Below are positions 19,057 through 28,334 of a stretch of 64,000 nucleotides of DNA, in pieces (positions within the stretch are counted from its first letter, which is position 1; each line of letters begins with the position of its first letter). A program made the position numbers and the translations under genes. The notes beneath the pieces were generated by a model. It ran no database searches. It was not told the DNA's origin and saw only the letters and a list, made by a program, of their open reading frames with translations. The DNA comes from Prevotella denticola (GTDB lineage: Bacteria > Bacteroidota > Bacteroidia > Bacteroidales > Bacteroidaceae). The stretch lies in assembly GCF_900454835.1 (NCBI RefSeq), contig NZ_UGTM01000001.1, positions 868,501-932,500 on the forward strand, read 5' to 3'.

Positions 19057-20523
19057 CTATCCGAGGAAATGAAGCTGTCCGATGAAATAAAGCAGGATGT
19101 ACCCAAGCACAAGAGAGATGATTCCGCAGGTAAGTCCCGCCTTGAGCATATCATTCTGCTTGACCAGTCCCGTTGAATAGGCAATGGCATTCGGCGGAGT
19201 AGAAATAGGAAGACACATGGCTGTAGATGCGGCAATGGCAATACCGATGAGGATGGTACTTGTACCGCCGATGCTGCCCAGCTTATCACCCATACCTCGG
19301 CATACCACAGCAAGGATAGGCACCAGAAGGGCCGCTGTTGCTGTATTTGAGATGAAGTTGGACAGGAAGTAACAGATCAGTCCTGATATGGCCAGGATGA
19401 CAATCGGACTCCATTCTCCGAACGGAATGCTCTCAATGGCGGCATCCGCCAGCCCGGAGCCGTTCATCCCCAGTCCGATGGCAAAACCTCCGGCTACCAT
19501 CCAGATGACACTCCAGTTGATTTCCTGCAGGTCCTTTGCTGTTATGACACCTGTAATGGCGAAGATTCCCATCGGAATCATAGAGACGGTATTGGTGTCT
19601 ATACCGGTGACACTTTTCGGGATGACCCATAACAGGATAGTGATGATAAAGGTAATAATGACCACCCACATACGCCATCCGCGATGTACTTCACCGTCTA
19701 TCTTCAGATGAATCGTCTTCTGTGTGAAAGGGAAGAAATGCAGGATAAGCCTCCAGGACAGCAGCAGCAGGATGATGACGAGTGGAAACATGAATGCCAT
19801 CCAGTGTATGAAGTCGATGTTCATATTCAATCCTTCTGGGTCGTTGAGATACTTCAGGGCTATGAGGTTCGGGGGTGTTCCGATAGGTGTTCCCATACCG
19901 CCGAGGTTGGCTGCAACAGGGATGGACATTGTCAGGGCGATACGTCCTTTCCCATTGGCAGGCAATGCAGCGAAGACAGGTGCGAGGAAAGTCAGCATAA
20001 GAGCCGCCGTTGCAGTGTTCGATATGAACATTGAGAACAGTCCTGTGATGAGCAGGAAGCCCAGCAGCACATTCTCACTTTTTTGTCCGAAAGGTTTGAT
20101 CAGATTACGTGCCAGAAGCGTGTCAAGGCCTGATTTGGATGCAGCTATTGCCAGAACGAACCCGGCAAGAAAGAGCATGATGATGGGGTCGGCAAAAGAT
20201 GCCATGATTTCCTTTGAATCAAGGAGGTCGCCAATGCCGTCACTTTTAAAGATGCCAAAGGCGTTCTTCGATACCGTGACACACATGATGGTCATGATAC
20301 TCAGAGAGGTCGCCCAGGCGGGGATGCACTCTGTCAGCCACGACAAGGTGGCGAACACAAAGATTGCGATAATGCGTTGTTGTACTACGGTCAGCCCATC
20401 AATGCCGAAACTGCCTGTGGGTAGATTCCATACGATGGCCGTCACCACGAGGATTGCCAGAAGTTCCCAGACTTTCTTCATCTCGACGTGGCTGCTAAGA
20501 GCGTTAGACTTTTCTTCTGCCAT
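19057..20523 (-). CDS. DASS (SLC13-type) sodium:anion symporter
   Basis: A 488-residue inner-membrane transporter of the divalent anion:sodium symporter family, which takes up di- and tricarboxylates or sulfate. About a dozen hydrophobic segments are seen. The two family Ser-Asn-Thr motifs are present: MFISNTATAALMLTFLAPV (residues about 165-183) and LSNFISNTATAALLVPILA in the second half. Each is followed by a Pro-rich segment (GTPIGTPPNLIAL and LPISTPPNAIAY). These pseudo-symmetric repeats bind sodium and the carboxylate. It is a single gene; the partner sequence gives no substrate. The second motif set and length favour a dicarboxylate transporter, but that is inference. Confidence 0.88.
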   Translation of the reverse strand: MAEEKSNALSSHVEMKKVWELLAILVVTAIVWNLPTGSFGIDGLTVVQQRIIAIFVFATLSWLTECIPAWATSLSIMTIMCVTVSKNAFGIFKSDGIGDLLDSKEIMASFADPIIMLFLAGFVLAIAASKSGLDTLLARNLIKPFGQKSENVLLGFLLITGLFSMFISNTATAALMLTFLAPVFAALPANGKGRIALTMSIPVAANLGGMGTPIGTPPNLIALKYLNDPEGLNMNIDFIHWMAFMFPLVIILLLLSWRLILHFFPFTQKTIHLKIDGEVHRGWRMWVVIITFIITILLWVIPKSVTGIDTNTVSMIPMGIFAITGVITAKDLQEINWSVIWMVAGGFAIGLGMNGSGLADAAIESIPFGEWSPIVILAISGLICYFLSNFISNTATAALLVPILAVVCRGMGDKLGSIGGTSTILIGIAIAASTAMCLPISTPPNAIAYSTGLVKQNDMLKAGLTCGIISLVLGYILLYFIGQLHFLG

Positions 20524-20624
20524 GGCGTTAGTTATTTAGTTTAATAATTTTAGGTTGATTAGAAAATATGCCGGCTAAAGTATAAAAAATAATTTTAACA
20601 GGCAAGTGAATGGCTCTTTTTTTG

Positions 20625-20632
20625 TAAATTTG
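20625..20632 (+). promoter_or_regulatory. Putative -7 element for the binding-protein gene
   Basis: TAAATTTG followed by CA, 19 nt before the ATG at 20651. It supports that start over an open frame beginning at 20606. Confidence 0.5.
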
Positions 20633-20650
20633 CACATTATTTTTTCTGTT

Positions 20651-21772
20651 ATGCGCCAATTATCAGTATTCATCCTCGGGCTTTTGTTGTTTGTTTCTTG
20701 TGGCAGTCGCCGTAAGGAGACAATCTGGAAGAATGGGCCTGGAACACGAACCGAACTGCGGTATGCCCGGAATATCACCATAGAACGAGCAAATGGTTAT
20801 ACTGTCGTCCGGCTGATTAATCCTTGGAAGCAGAATGCCATTCTGCATACATACTATTTGGTTGACCGTGACTCGCGGGTAGACATTCCTGATGATGGAA
20901 CGATAGTAACCGTTCCACTCCGCAGGAGCGTAGTATTCACGACAGCCCATGCCAGTCTGCTGGAGATGTTGCATGCGCAGAAAGCTATTGCCGGTGTAGC
21001 CGATCTGAAGTATATGGTCATCCCCGACATTCAGAAACGTACACGCCTGAAAGATGGAATTGCGGATTGCGGTAATGCTATGCAGCCTGATGTTGAACGG
21101 GTCATTGATCTGCATGCCGATGCCATTCTGCTTTCGCCCTTTGAGAACAGCGGAGGATATGGGCGTCTGGAGGAGACGGGCATACCGATTATCGAATGTG
21201 CCGACTATATGGAACGTTCTGCTCTGGGACGTGCAGAATGGATGAAATTCTATGGTCTGCTCTATGGAAAGAAACGGGAAGCCGACTCGCTGTTTTCCGT
21301 CGTCGAACAGAACTATATGGCTTTGAGTAAAAAAGCAAGGAAGAGCAAGGCTGCACGCAGCATCCTGCCCGACAGGAAAGTGGGGGCTGTATGGTATCTG
21401 CCTGGTGGTGAAAGCAGCGTGGCCCTATTATATAAGGATGCACACGGTCTTTATGCGTATGCAAAAGACGAACACAGCGGAAGCCTGTCAATGCCTTTTG
21501 AAACAATCCTGGATAAATTCGGGCAGAGCGATTTCTGGGTACTGTGCTATAATGGAAATTTCAACCGCAGGAAGCTGCTGGCCGAATACCAGGGGTATGC
21601 GAGACTGAAACCTTACCAGACAAAAGAGATCTATGGCTGCAAAGTGGACAGCACGCCCTACTTTGAGGAAGTAAGCTGGCGTCCCGACTGGCTGTTGAGC
21701 GACCTGATACAGCTTTTTCATCCAGACTTGCATATTGCACCTATGCGGTACTACAAGAAGTTGAGGGATTGA
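20651..21772 (+). CDS. ABC transporter substrate-binding lipoprotein, iron-siderophore/cobalamin type
   Basis: A 373-residue periplasmic binding protein. Its signal sequence ends in LLLFVSCGS, a lipobox with Cys17, so it is probably anchored to a membrane. The fold is that of the PeripBP_2 (FepB/BtuF) family: two lobes joined by a long helix. HADAILLSPFENSG and the later DRKVGAVWYLPGGESS mark the lobes, and ECADYMERSALGRAEWMKFYG lies at the linking helix. The frame is open from 20606, but a promoter element lies inside that extension. A matching permease starts 34 nt downstream. The ligand could be haem, a siderophore or a corrinoid. Confidence 0.82.
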   Translation: MRQLSVFILGLLLFVSCGSRRKETIWKNGPGTRTELRYARNITIERANGYTVVRLINPWKQNAILHTYYLVDRDSRVDIPDDGTIVTVPLRRSVVFTTAHASLLEMLHAQKAIAGVADLKYMVIPDIQKRTRLKDGIADCGNAMQPDVERVIDLHADAILLSPFENSGGYGRLEETGIPIIECADYMERSALGRAEWMKFYGLLYGKKREADSLFSVVEQNYMALSKKARKSKAARSILPDRKVGAVWYLPGGESSVALLYKDAHGLYAYAKDEHSGSLSMPFETILDKFGQSDFWVLCYNGNFNRRKLLAEYQGYARLKPYQTKEIYGCKVDSTPYFEEVSWRPDWLLSDLIQLFHPDLHIAPMRYYKKLRD

Positions 21773-21806
21773 GTGAGAATAGGAAAGCAGCAGACAGATT
21801 AGTGTG

Positions 21807-22817
21807 ATGAAACAGAATACCTGCATTTTCATGGTTTTGGCGATATCCATTGCCCTGTTATTTGTACTGAACCTGGCGACGGGTTCTGTCCGAATACCGT
21901 TTGCCGATATAATCGGCATTCTCTCCGGCCGTTATGTAGGAAAAGAAAGCTGGCAGTATATCGTCATGGAGACCCGCTTTCCTCAGGCCTTGACGGCCGT
22001 ACTGTGCGGGGCCTCACTGTCTGTCTGCGGACTAATGCTGCAGACGGCGTTCCGTAATCCTCTGGCCGGACCTGATGTGTTCGGCATCAGTTCCGGGGCA
22101 GGTCTGGGTGTGGCATTGGTGATGCTGCTGATGGGTGGAACGCTGTCGACATCGATGTTCTCTCTTTACGGTTTCCTCGCTGTCCTTATGGCGGCTTTTG
22201 CCGGATCTGTCAGTGTGACTGCGCTCATTCTGTTTCTCTCCACGCTGGTGCGAAGCAGTGTCCTGTTGCTGATAGTCGGTCTGATGGTAGGATATGTTGC
22301 TTCATCCGCTGTCTCCCTCCTGAATTTCTTTGCATCAGAAGACGGCGTAAAGAGTTACATGGTATGGGGTATGGGGAACTTCGGCGGTGTTTCCATGAAC
22401 CACATGTTGCTTTTTGCTTTACTGTGCCTGACGGGAGTCCTTCTGTCTCTCCTTTTGACAAAGCCGTTGAACATTCTGCTCCTGGGACCGCAGTATGCCG
22501 AGAGTTTAGGAATCAATATTCGCCGGACACGCAATATATTGCTGGCCGTTGTCGGCCTGCTGACCGCCGTGACGACGGCCTTCTGCGGTCCCGTGTCCTT
22601 TATCGGACTGGCGATGCCGCACGTTGCACGTCTGCTGTTTCGTACAGAGAACCATAAGGTACTTCTTCCAGGAACTGCACTTTGCGGGGCCGTGATAGCC
22701 TTGTTGTGCAACTTCATCTGTTTTATTCCAGGTGAACTGGGAGTCATTCCGCTCAATGCCGTGACACCGTTCCTTGGTGCTCCTGTTATTCTATATGTGA
22801 TTCTGCGACGGAAGTGA
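21807..22817 (+). CDS. FecCD-family ABC transporter permease
   Basis: A 336-residue inner-membrane permease of the FecCD/BtuC family with about ten hydrophobic segments. Typical family blocks are MLQTAFRNPLAGPDVFGISSGAG (residues about 77-99), LLLGPQYAESLGI in the cytoplasmic coupling region, and GPVSFIGLAMPHVARLLF near the C-terminus. A GTG three bases upstream is an alternative start. It follows the binding-protein gene directly. In most such operons an ATP-binding subunit comes next, but none is present before the next gene at 23486. The ATPase must be encoded elsewhere or shared. Confidence 0.9.
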   Translation: MKQNTCIFMVLAISIALLFVLNLATGSVRIPFADIIGILSGRYVGKESWQYIVMETRFPQALTAVLCGASLSVCGLMLQTAFRNPLAGPDVFGISSGAGLGVALVMLLMGGTLSTSMFSLYGFLAVLMAAFAGSVSVTALILFLSTLVRSSVLLLIVGLMVGYVASSAVSLLNFFASEDGVKSYMVWGMGNFGGVSMNHMLLFALLCLTGVLLSLLLTKPLNILLLGPQYAESLGINIRRTRNILLAVVGLLTAVTTAFCGPVSFIGLAMPHVARLLFRTENHKVLLPGTALCGAVIALLCNFICFIPGELGVIPLNAVTPFLGAPVILYVILRRK

Positions 22818-22885
22818 TCGTGTCATCCTTGTCTCACAAAAATTTGGATAGCCTCCGGTCTTCGATGAAACTTCCAGAAGGCAAG

Positions 22886-23061
22886 TCTTTAATTTCCCGG
22901 ACATGGTGTTCTGCACTTTTATTGTAAAGAAAGTTCATAGGAGCAAATCCATTGACGGTCTTTTGCACTCGAAACAGGCATTTATTGAGGTCCAATCAGT
23001 GCTTAGTTAGATGGCTGTAAGTGCTTATTTGAAGTCTTAACAGGCACAGTTGAAAATGCTA
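22886..23061. repeat. Degenerate tandem array, 22-bp period (about eight units)
   Basis: Units start every 22 nt at 22886, 22908, 22930, 22952, 22974, 22996, 23018 and 23040. The clearest neighbours are 22996 and 23018, which share AGTGCTTA(G/T)TT. Units at 22974 and 23040 share ACAGGCA. The unit at 22908 carries TGCACTTTTATTG. No open frame runs through it and the period is not a codon multiple. The rest of the 22818-23485 gap shows nothing I can name. Confidence 0.55.
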
Positions 23062-23485
23062 TATTATAATCTGTTGGGAAACAGTCTGTTGCTGCATACG
23101 ACAATTGTATGGTTCTGCACATTTCCAACCATCATAAAGCAGAAATTATGTCAAACAATTTCGATAAGACAAGTTCAGGGGTTTGGGGGAGGAGAGAGCA
23201 CGTAGAAAAGGATTTTTCTTCCAGCCGGCAAGGAAAAGTCCTCGGCCCTTTCCGTATGTTTTCTATCGGGCGAAAAAAACACATGGGAATACTGAGAAAC
23301 TCGAAACGAATGTTCTTTTTGTGGGAGCAGAAGGCAGTTGCAGGATGTCAGAACACGGTTTTCTCTCTATGAAACAAACATTTTTGTTAATCCATCCCCT
23401 AATGCACAATCTTTTTTATACATTTGCAGTTGGAATCGATCAGGTCTTTGTCGTTCCTGGAGTAAATGAATATAACAATCAATAC

Positions 23486-24706
23486 ATGGGTAATTTAAAT
23501 CTTTCACCAGCACGGAAGACTATTGTGGGAATACAATTCCTCTTTGTAGCTTTCGGCTCTACGGTTCTTGTCCCTTTGCTCGTCGGGCTTGATCCGGCGA
23601 CGGCTTTATTCACAGCAGGTTTAGGAACTTTTATCTTTCATTTGGTCACGAGAGGTAAGGTTCCTATTTTTTTAGGGTCGTCCTTCGCATTCATTGCACC
23701 CATCATGTCCGCTTCCAAGCAGTGGGGAATGTCGGGGACGCTGGCAGGCATAGCAGGTGTGGCACTTGTCTACTTCGTGATGTCGGCCTTGATAAAATGG
23801 CAGGGGAAGAAGCTGCTGGACAAACTCTTCCCGCCGGTCGTCATCGGTCCTGTCATCATCCTGATCGGTCTCTCGCTGTCGACATCGGCTGTAAATATGG
23901 CTAAAACCAACTGGCTTCTGGCTTTCGTCTCACTGGCTGTGGCAGTAATGGTTCTTTCGATGGGACGGGGACTGATGAAGCTGGTGCCGGTTATCTGCGG
24001 TATCATTGCAGGATACATTGTAGCAGCATGTATGGGAATCGTAGACTTCACGCAGGTAGAAGCAGCACCGTGGCTGTCGCTGCCACCAGCTCTGGCACAC
24101 TTCCATCTGCCGCAGTTCGCATGGGAGCCTTTCCTTTACATGATTCCTGTGGCAATCGCTCCTGTCATAGAGCATGTGGGCGATGTGTATGTTGTAAGTG
24201 CCGTTTCACAAGAGGATTTTACGAAGTCGCCCGGTCTGCACCGTACGATGTTAGGCGATGGTCTGGCCTGTCTTGCTGCCTGTCTGCTGGGCGGTCCTCC
24301 GGTAACGACTTACAGTGAAGTGACAGGAGCGATGAGCATTACGAAGGTGACCCATCCCCAGGTAATCCGCATTGCGGCTTTCACAGCGATCGTCTTCTCT
24401 GTGATAGGCAAGCTGAGTGCCCTGCTGCAGAGCATCCCTTCTGCCGTACTGGGCGGTATTATGCTGCTTCTTTTCGGTACGATTGCTTCTGTAGGCATTC
24501 AGAACCTTATCCAGCATAAAGTCGACTTCAACCGCACACGCAATATCATCATTATTTCGATAATGCTGACGATGGGTATCGGCGGGGCCGTACTGAAATG
24601 GGGCAGTTTCTCTATCAGCGGCATAGGCCTCTCGGCCGTTATCGGGGTCGTGCTGAACCTGTTTCTTCCTCCAGCGAAGGAAAAGGGCAAACGTAATGCT
24701 GAGTAA
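23486..24706 (+). CDS. uraA: Uracil/xanthine permease (NCS2 family)
   Basis: A 406-residue inner-membrane nucleobase:proton symporter of the NCS2 family. Landmarks are QFLFVAFGSTVLVPLL in the first helix, LGSSFAFIAPIM (helix 3), the substrate-site IAPVIEHVGDVY with its conserved Glu, and the helix 10 region GGPPVTTYSEVTGAMSITK. The frame is open for 300 nt upstream, but the upstream residues do not resemble a transporter, and MGNLNLSPARKTIVGIQ gives the expected N-terminus, so the ATG at 23486 is used. The uracil assignment rests on overall likeness to UraA; xanthine or urate cannot be excluded. Confidence 0.88.
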   Translation: MGNLNLSPARKTIVGIQFLFVAFGSTVLVPLLVGLDPATALFTAGLGTFIFHLVTRGKVPIFLGSSFAFIAPIMSASKQWGMSGTLAGIAGVALVYFVMSALIKWQGKKLLDKLFPPVVIGPVIILIGLSLSTSAVNMAKTNWLLAFVSLAVAVMVLSMGRGLMKLVPVICGIIAGYIVAACMGIVDFTQVEAAPWLSLPPALAHFHLPQFAWEPFLYMIPVAIAPVIEHVGDVYVVSAVSQEDFTKSPGLHRTMLGDGLACLAACLLGGPPVTTYSEVTGAMSITKVTHPQVIRIAAFTAIVFSVIGKLSALLQSIPSAVLGGIMLLLFGTIASVGIQNLIQHKVDFNRTRNIIIISIMLTMGIGGAVLKWGSFSISGIGLSAVIGVVLNLFLPPAKEKGKRNAE

Positions 24707-24887
24707 GCGGTTCAATCTCTGCAAGAGACGAGAGTGCAGCAGCTTTGCAAGATGCGTTCAATCAGTAAGAACATGGAAAAACGCATTCGTTTACTGATAA
24801 ATTTATTTTGTAATCCAGCATATACGCATAGCCTTCTGTTCTCTGCACAGTTTCAGGATTCAGCTATATGAAATCTTCTTTAAACCT

Positions 24888-24947
24888 ATTATGGGCAGGT
24901 TCTATAAATTCCACAGCATGGGATAATTTATAGAACCTGCCCATAAT
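24888..24947. terminator. Perfect 23-bp inverted repeat between convergent uraA and mnmE
   Basis: Arms 24888-24910 and 24925-24947 are perfect complements around a 14-nt loop. It lies between two converging genes and probably stops both transcripts. It lacks a long T-run and the stem is unusually long. The remaining sequence from 24707 to 24887 shows only an 8-bp ATCAGTAA inverted pair. Confidence 0.7.
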
Positions 24948-25004
24948 ATAATCGGATAAAGAGGGGTATCATAAGCCGCCGGTGTCACGATGTCCCCATG
25001 AGAT

Positions 25005-26426
25005 TTATTTACCGATGCAGAAATTTTTGAAGATATTGCCAAGAACTTCGTGAGTAGTAATCTGGCCACCCGTGATGTCAGCAAGCTGGTCGAGACAGAT
25101 CCGGAGGTCTTCACTGATGAGATCGCCGCTGAGTCCGTCATTGAGCGCATTGATGATGCGAAGTATGGACTCGTCTGCATGGCTAAGTGCATCGTAGTGG
25201 CGTGCAGAAGTAATGATGACACTGTTCTCATTAATCGTCTGGAGTCCAGCGGCTTCATAGATGGCTGTTTCCAATGCGGTAATATTCTGCTTCAACTTGG
25301 CCGAAATATAGATAACCTGCGGATTCACCTCTGGACACCTGGCTGCTGCAGGCATCGTGTCCATCTTGTTGAAGACGGTTATCAGCTTTTTCTCTTCTGT
25401 CAGATGCCGCATCTCCATTCGCTCTTCTGTCGTAGGTTGCCGGTCAACAACCCACAGGACAATAGATGCCTCATCCAGTTTCGCATAAGCACGTCTGATT
25501 CCCAGCTGTTCAATCTGGTCGTCGGTGTGACGGATGCCAGCCGTATCGATGAATCGAAAAGTAACACCCTGAATTTCCGTTGTGTCTTCAATGGTATCAC
25601 GTGTAGTCCCATGGATATTGGACACAATGGCTTTCTCTTCGTGCAGGAGACAGTTGAGGAGTGTCGACTTTCCTACATTCGTCTTGCCGATGATGGCGAC
25701 CGGGATACCTCTTTTCAATGCGTTACCGGTTTCAAAGGATTCTGTCAGGGTTATAATCCGATTGTGGATTTTCTCAGCCAGTACCTTCAGTTCAGAACGG
25801 TCAGCAAACTCAAGTTCCTCATGATCGGAGAAATCCAGTTCCAGCTCCAGCAGAGAAGTCATTTTCAAGAGCTGTTTCCGAAGCTGTGACAACTCGGAAC
25901 TGAAATGTCCCTTCAGCTGACTGAGAGCAATCTGATGCGATGCCCGGTTTGATGCGGCGATAAGATCGGCAACAGCTTCAGCCTGGCTGAGGTCCATCTT
26001 TCCATTCAGGTAGGCACGTTGGGTGTACTCGCCCGGCTGTGCCTGCCGGCAACCGGCCTTGATGAGTACCTGTACCACCTTATTGAGAATATATGCGGAG
26101 CCATGACAGGCTATCTCTGTACTGTCCTCACCGGTATAGCTGTGTGGAGTCCGGAACACGCTCACGAGAACATCATCTATGGTTTCACCGTCCTTGTCCA
26201 GGATTTCACCATAGTGCAAGGTGTAACCTCCAGCCTCAGTGAGATGTTTTCCTTTTTTACTTCGGAAGATTCTATCAGTAACTTCCAGAGCCCCTTCACC
26301 ACTCACACGAACAATACCGATAGCTCCTCCAGGCTGGGTGGCAAGAGCACAGATGGGAGCTTTTCCAGGTCCTCCTTGACTGGGAGAAAAAGTTGTAGGC
26401 TGCAATGTAACCGGCTGTCTAATCAT
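25005..26426 (-). CDS. mnmE: tRNA modification GTPase MnmE
   Basis: With MnmG it makes the 5-carboxymethylaminomethyl group on wobble U34 of certain tRNAs. From the ATG at 26426 it has 473 residues. The N-terminal tetrahydrofolate-binding domain shows ICALATQPGGAIGIVRVSG and REMTxRAF-type sequence. The inserted G domain has GKTNVGKST, DTAGIRHT and NKMD. The C-terminus is the required CIGK. An open frame extends 246 nt upstream, but its residues are unlike the family. Convergent with uraA; the nucleoside phosphorylase lies upstream on the same strand. Confidence 0.95.
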   Translation of the reverse strand: MIRQPVTLQPTTFSPSQGGPGKAPICALATQPGGAIGIVRVSGEGALEVTDRIFRSKKGKHLTEAGGYTLHYGEILDKDGETIDDVLVSVFRTPHSYTGEDSTEIACHGSAYILNKVVQVLIKAGCRQAQPGEYTQRAYLNGKMDLSQAEAVADLIAASNRASHQIALSQLKGHFSSELSQLRKQLLKMTSLLELELDFSDHEELEFADRSELKVLAEKIHNRIITLTESFETGNALKRGIPVAIIGKTNVGKSTLLNCLLHEEKAIVSNIHGTTRDTIEDTTEIQGVTFRFIDTAGIRHTDDQIEQLGIRRAYAKLDEASIVLWVVDRQPTTEERMEMRHLTEEKKLITVFNKMDTMPAAARCPEVNPQVIYISAKLKQNITALETAIYEAAGLQTINENSVIITSARHYDALSHADESILRIINALNDGLSGDLISEDLRICLDQLADITGGQITTHEVLGNIFKNFCIGK

Positions 26427-26540
26427 AGGCTGGATATGTGATGATAGGGAAACCTGCCCCAACCTCATCCGGAGGAGAGGAATGTGGCAGGCGGTGATAA
26501 ATGATGACAGGTGATAAGAAACAGATGCTGGAAGCATGGA

Positions 26541-26576
26541 AAATACACTTTTCCTATAAAGAAAGGTGCATTTTTT
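26541..26576. terminator. Putative terminator after the nucleoside phosphorylase
   Basis: Imperfect stem (AATACACTTTTC pairing with GAAAGGTGCATT, with G-U pairs) adjoining the phosphorylase stop codon; the T-run is on the plus strand side and a shorter one on the minus side. Confidence 0.4.
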
Positions 26577-27451
26577 CAGATTCTTTCCAGTACCTTTTCT
26601 ATCAGTCCGTCGATAGTGTTCTTGTAACCGGCATTCGCCTCTTTGGCAAGCCGGTTGGCAATAACCATACAAGCGGTTACGGCCTTATGCCCCATGAGCG
26701 AAGCAAGACCGGCCAAGGCTGATGATTCCATCTCGAAATTTGTCACTTTCATGTTGTTATAAGAGAACTTCTCTATCTTCTCGTTCAGCTTGGAGTCCAT
26801 CAGAGGCAGGCGGAGCTCACGTCCTTGTGGACCGAAGAAGCCACCGCAGGCGATAGTCACCCCACGCACCATGTCTTCACCGGCAATACGTTCTGCCAGT
26901 TCCCTGTCGGCACAGGCAACATAGGGATTCCCAAGTTGTGGATTCCAATCTACCTGTTTTTTGAACTGTGCTTCAAACTCCAGGTCGCAGACCTGGTTGC
27001 GTCCGGCATAGAAATTAAGCAGGCCATCAAAGCCTATGCTCTTGACAGATGCAATATAAGTCCCTACCGGTGTATATGGCTGCAGTCCGCCGCAGGTCCC
27101 AATACGTACCAGGGTCAGCTGGCGCATTGCTTCATGTTCATTGCGCGTCTTGAAGTCGATGTTCGCCAATGCATCCAATTCGTTAACGACAATGTCTATG
27201 TTGTCACATCCGATTCCTGTACTCAGTGCCGTTATTCTTTTTCCATGGAAAGTTCCGGTTATTGTACGGAACTCACGGTTGGACACTTCGCACTCCACAT
27301 CCTCAAAGTGGGAAGCAACGAGGGCGACTCGTCCGGGATCACCGACGAGGATTACTTTGTCAGCAAGATTTTCAGGTTTCAGATGCAGGTGGAAGATGCT
27401 TCCGTCTTCATTGATAATCAGCTCCGAAGGGGCGAAATATTTTTTCTCCAT
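26576..27451 (-). CDS. Nucleoside phosphorylase (uridine phosphorylase-like)
   Basis: A 291-residue enzyme of the PNP/UDP family, which splits nucleosides with phosphate to a base and ribose 1-phosphate. Phosphate-site residues lie in VGDPGRV (residues about 36-42) and in VRIGTCGG. The family's nucleoside-binding NFEMESSALAGLASLMGHK is present near residue 240. Uridine phosphorylases carry similar FEMESS motifs but are shorter (about 250), so the longer N-terminus is a Bacteroidota trait. Promoter element TATCTTTG-CA sits 50 nt upstream. Its preference for uridine rather than purines is inference. Confidence 0.85.
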   Translation of the reverse strand: MEKKYFAPSELIINEDGSIFHLHLKPENLADKVILVGDPGRVALVASHFEDVECEVSNREFRTITGTFHGKRITALSTGIGCDNIDIVVNELDALANIDFKTRNEHEAMRQLTLVRIGTCGGLQPYTPVGTYIASVKSIGFDGLLNFYAGRNQVCDLEFEAQFKKQVDWNPQLGNPYVACADRELAERIAGEDMVRGVTIACGGFFGPQGRELRLPLMDSKLNEKIEKFSYNNMKVTNFEMESSALAGLASLMGHKAVTACMVIANRLAKEANAGYKNTIDGLIEKVLERI

Positions 27452-27501
27452 AGTCTTGAATGATAATTTGGTGATATTGTGATTTGATTGAGTTCAGAAA
27501 G

Positions 27502-27509
27502 CAAAGATA
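27502..27509 (-). promoter_or_regulatory. Putative -7 element for the nucleoside phosphorylase gene
   Basis: Minus-strand TATCTTTG followed by C, 50 nt before the ATG at 27451; matches the Bacteroidota consensus. Confidence 0.6.
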
Positions 27510-27696
27510 GTAAATAATACAAGAAAATCCAAAGAGAAGTACGGAAAAATCATCATGCAAAGTAAAAGTTTCCGATACCATTCATATAAAACAACTTGAT
27601 ACCATAGTCCAAAGAACAGATAGATAGTCTAAAATGTATAAAGAAAACAGTGGTAATCTAAGAACTTTCCAAAGCACATACTCCCACGAGTGCCCC

Positions 27697-28125
27697 CTAC
27701 TCCACTGACGATTTCCACACCCAGACTTCCCCGACACTGAAACGCACAAAGGTTTTGTCGGGCGTATCAAGTTCCTTGACACCCTTTTCTCCGGGCTGCA
27801 GAAGGAAAACCTCTCCTGCATTCAACAGCCGAATGACCACAGAGTCCTTGTGTGTCGCCTCATCGGGACGAGGCAGCATATCAAGTGCGGAACTATCGCG
27901 AACCCCGAAACAAGGGACCGTAACCGTCACTTCCGTCTCTGTCACATCCCTGAAACCGGCATTTTCCTTATTGGCAGTTTCTATGGCTTTTGATGTCTGA
28001 CTCTTCTCCATTACCTGCACATTCGAGTCCGCACGATCAGTCGCTACCGCCGTTGTTTTATGATTTTCCATACAGCCACACAGCTGCAGACAGATTACCG
28101 GGAGCAATATCCTCATATTCATCAT
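27697..28125 (-). CDS. Small predicted lipoprotein
   Basis: A 142-residue protein not assigned to a family. The N-terminus MMNMRILLPVICLQLCGCMEN looks like a lipoprotein signal with Cys18 as the likely lipidated residue. The remainder is a Ser/Thr/Lys-rich linker (residues about 20-55) and a compact domain with TVTVPCFGVRDSS and VVIRLLNAGEVFLLQPGE. Either of two adjacent ATGs could start it. It diverges from the PepSY protein, and each gene has its own -7 element in the 200-nt space between. Sharing a regulatory region hints at related use, no more. Confidence 0.6.
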   Translation of the reverse strand: MMNMRILLPVICLQLCGCMENHKTTAVATDRADSNVQVMEKSQTSKAIETANKENAGFRDVTETEVTVTVPCFGVRDSSALDMLPRPDEATHKDSVVIRLLNAGEVFLLQPGEKGVKELDTPDKTFVRFSVGEVWVWKSSVE

Positions 28126-28201
28126 TGCATTCGCTTACATGTCAAGTAGAAGACTGAAAACCGAAGTCTGTATGCTTCGTCTACCATCTCATTTGCAAAT
28201 G

Positions 28202-28209
28202 CAAAAGTA
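28202..28209 (-). promoter_or_regulatory. Putative -7 element for the small lipoprotein
   Basis: Minus-strand TACTTTTG followed by CA, 77 nt before the ATG at 28125. Confidence 0.55.
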
Positions 28210-28274
28210 GTACTTTCCGTACAAACACCGAAAAGAAACCAACAGGAAATACTGCAGATCTCGTATTAATTTTA

Positions 28275-28282
28275 TAAATTTG
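28275..28282 (+). promoter_or_regulatory. Putative -7 element for the PepSY protein
   Basis: TAAATTTG followed by CA, 53 nt before the ATG at 28335. Confidence 0.55.
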
Positions 28283-28334
28283 CATTTCATTTTTATCCCT
28301 ATTCATTCGATAACAATCACAACATTTATCAATC

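Noticed and set aside
23183-23485. A 101-residue N-terminal extension of the uracil/xanthine permease
   Set aside because: The extra residues have no transporter character and the NCS2 N-terminus fits the ATG at 23486.
26427-26672. An 82-residue N-terminal extension of MnmE
   Set aside because: It overlaps the end of the nucleoside phosphorylase gene in another frame and does not resemble MnmE.
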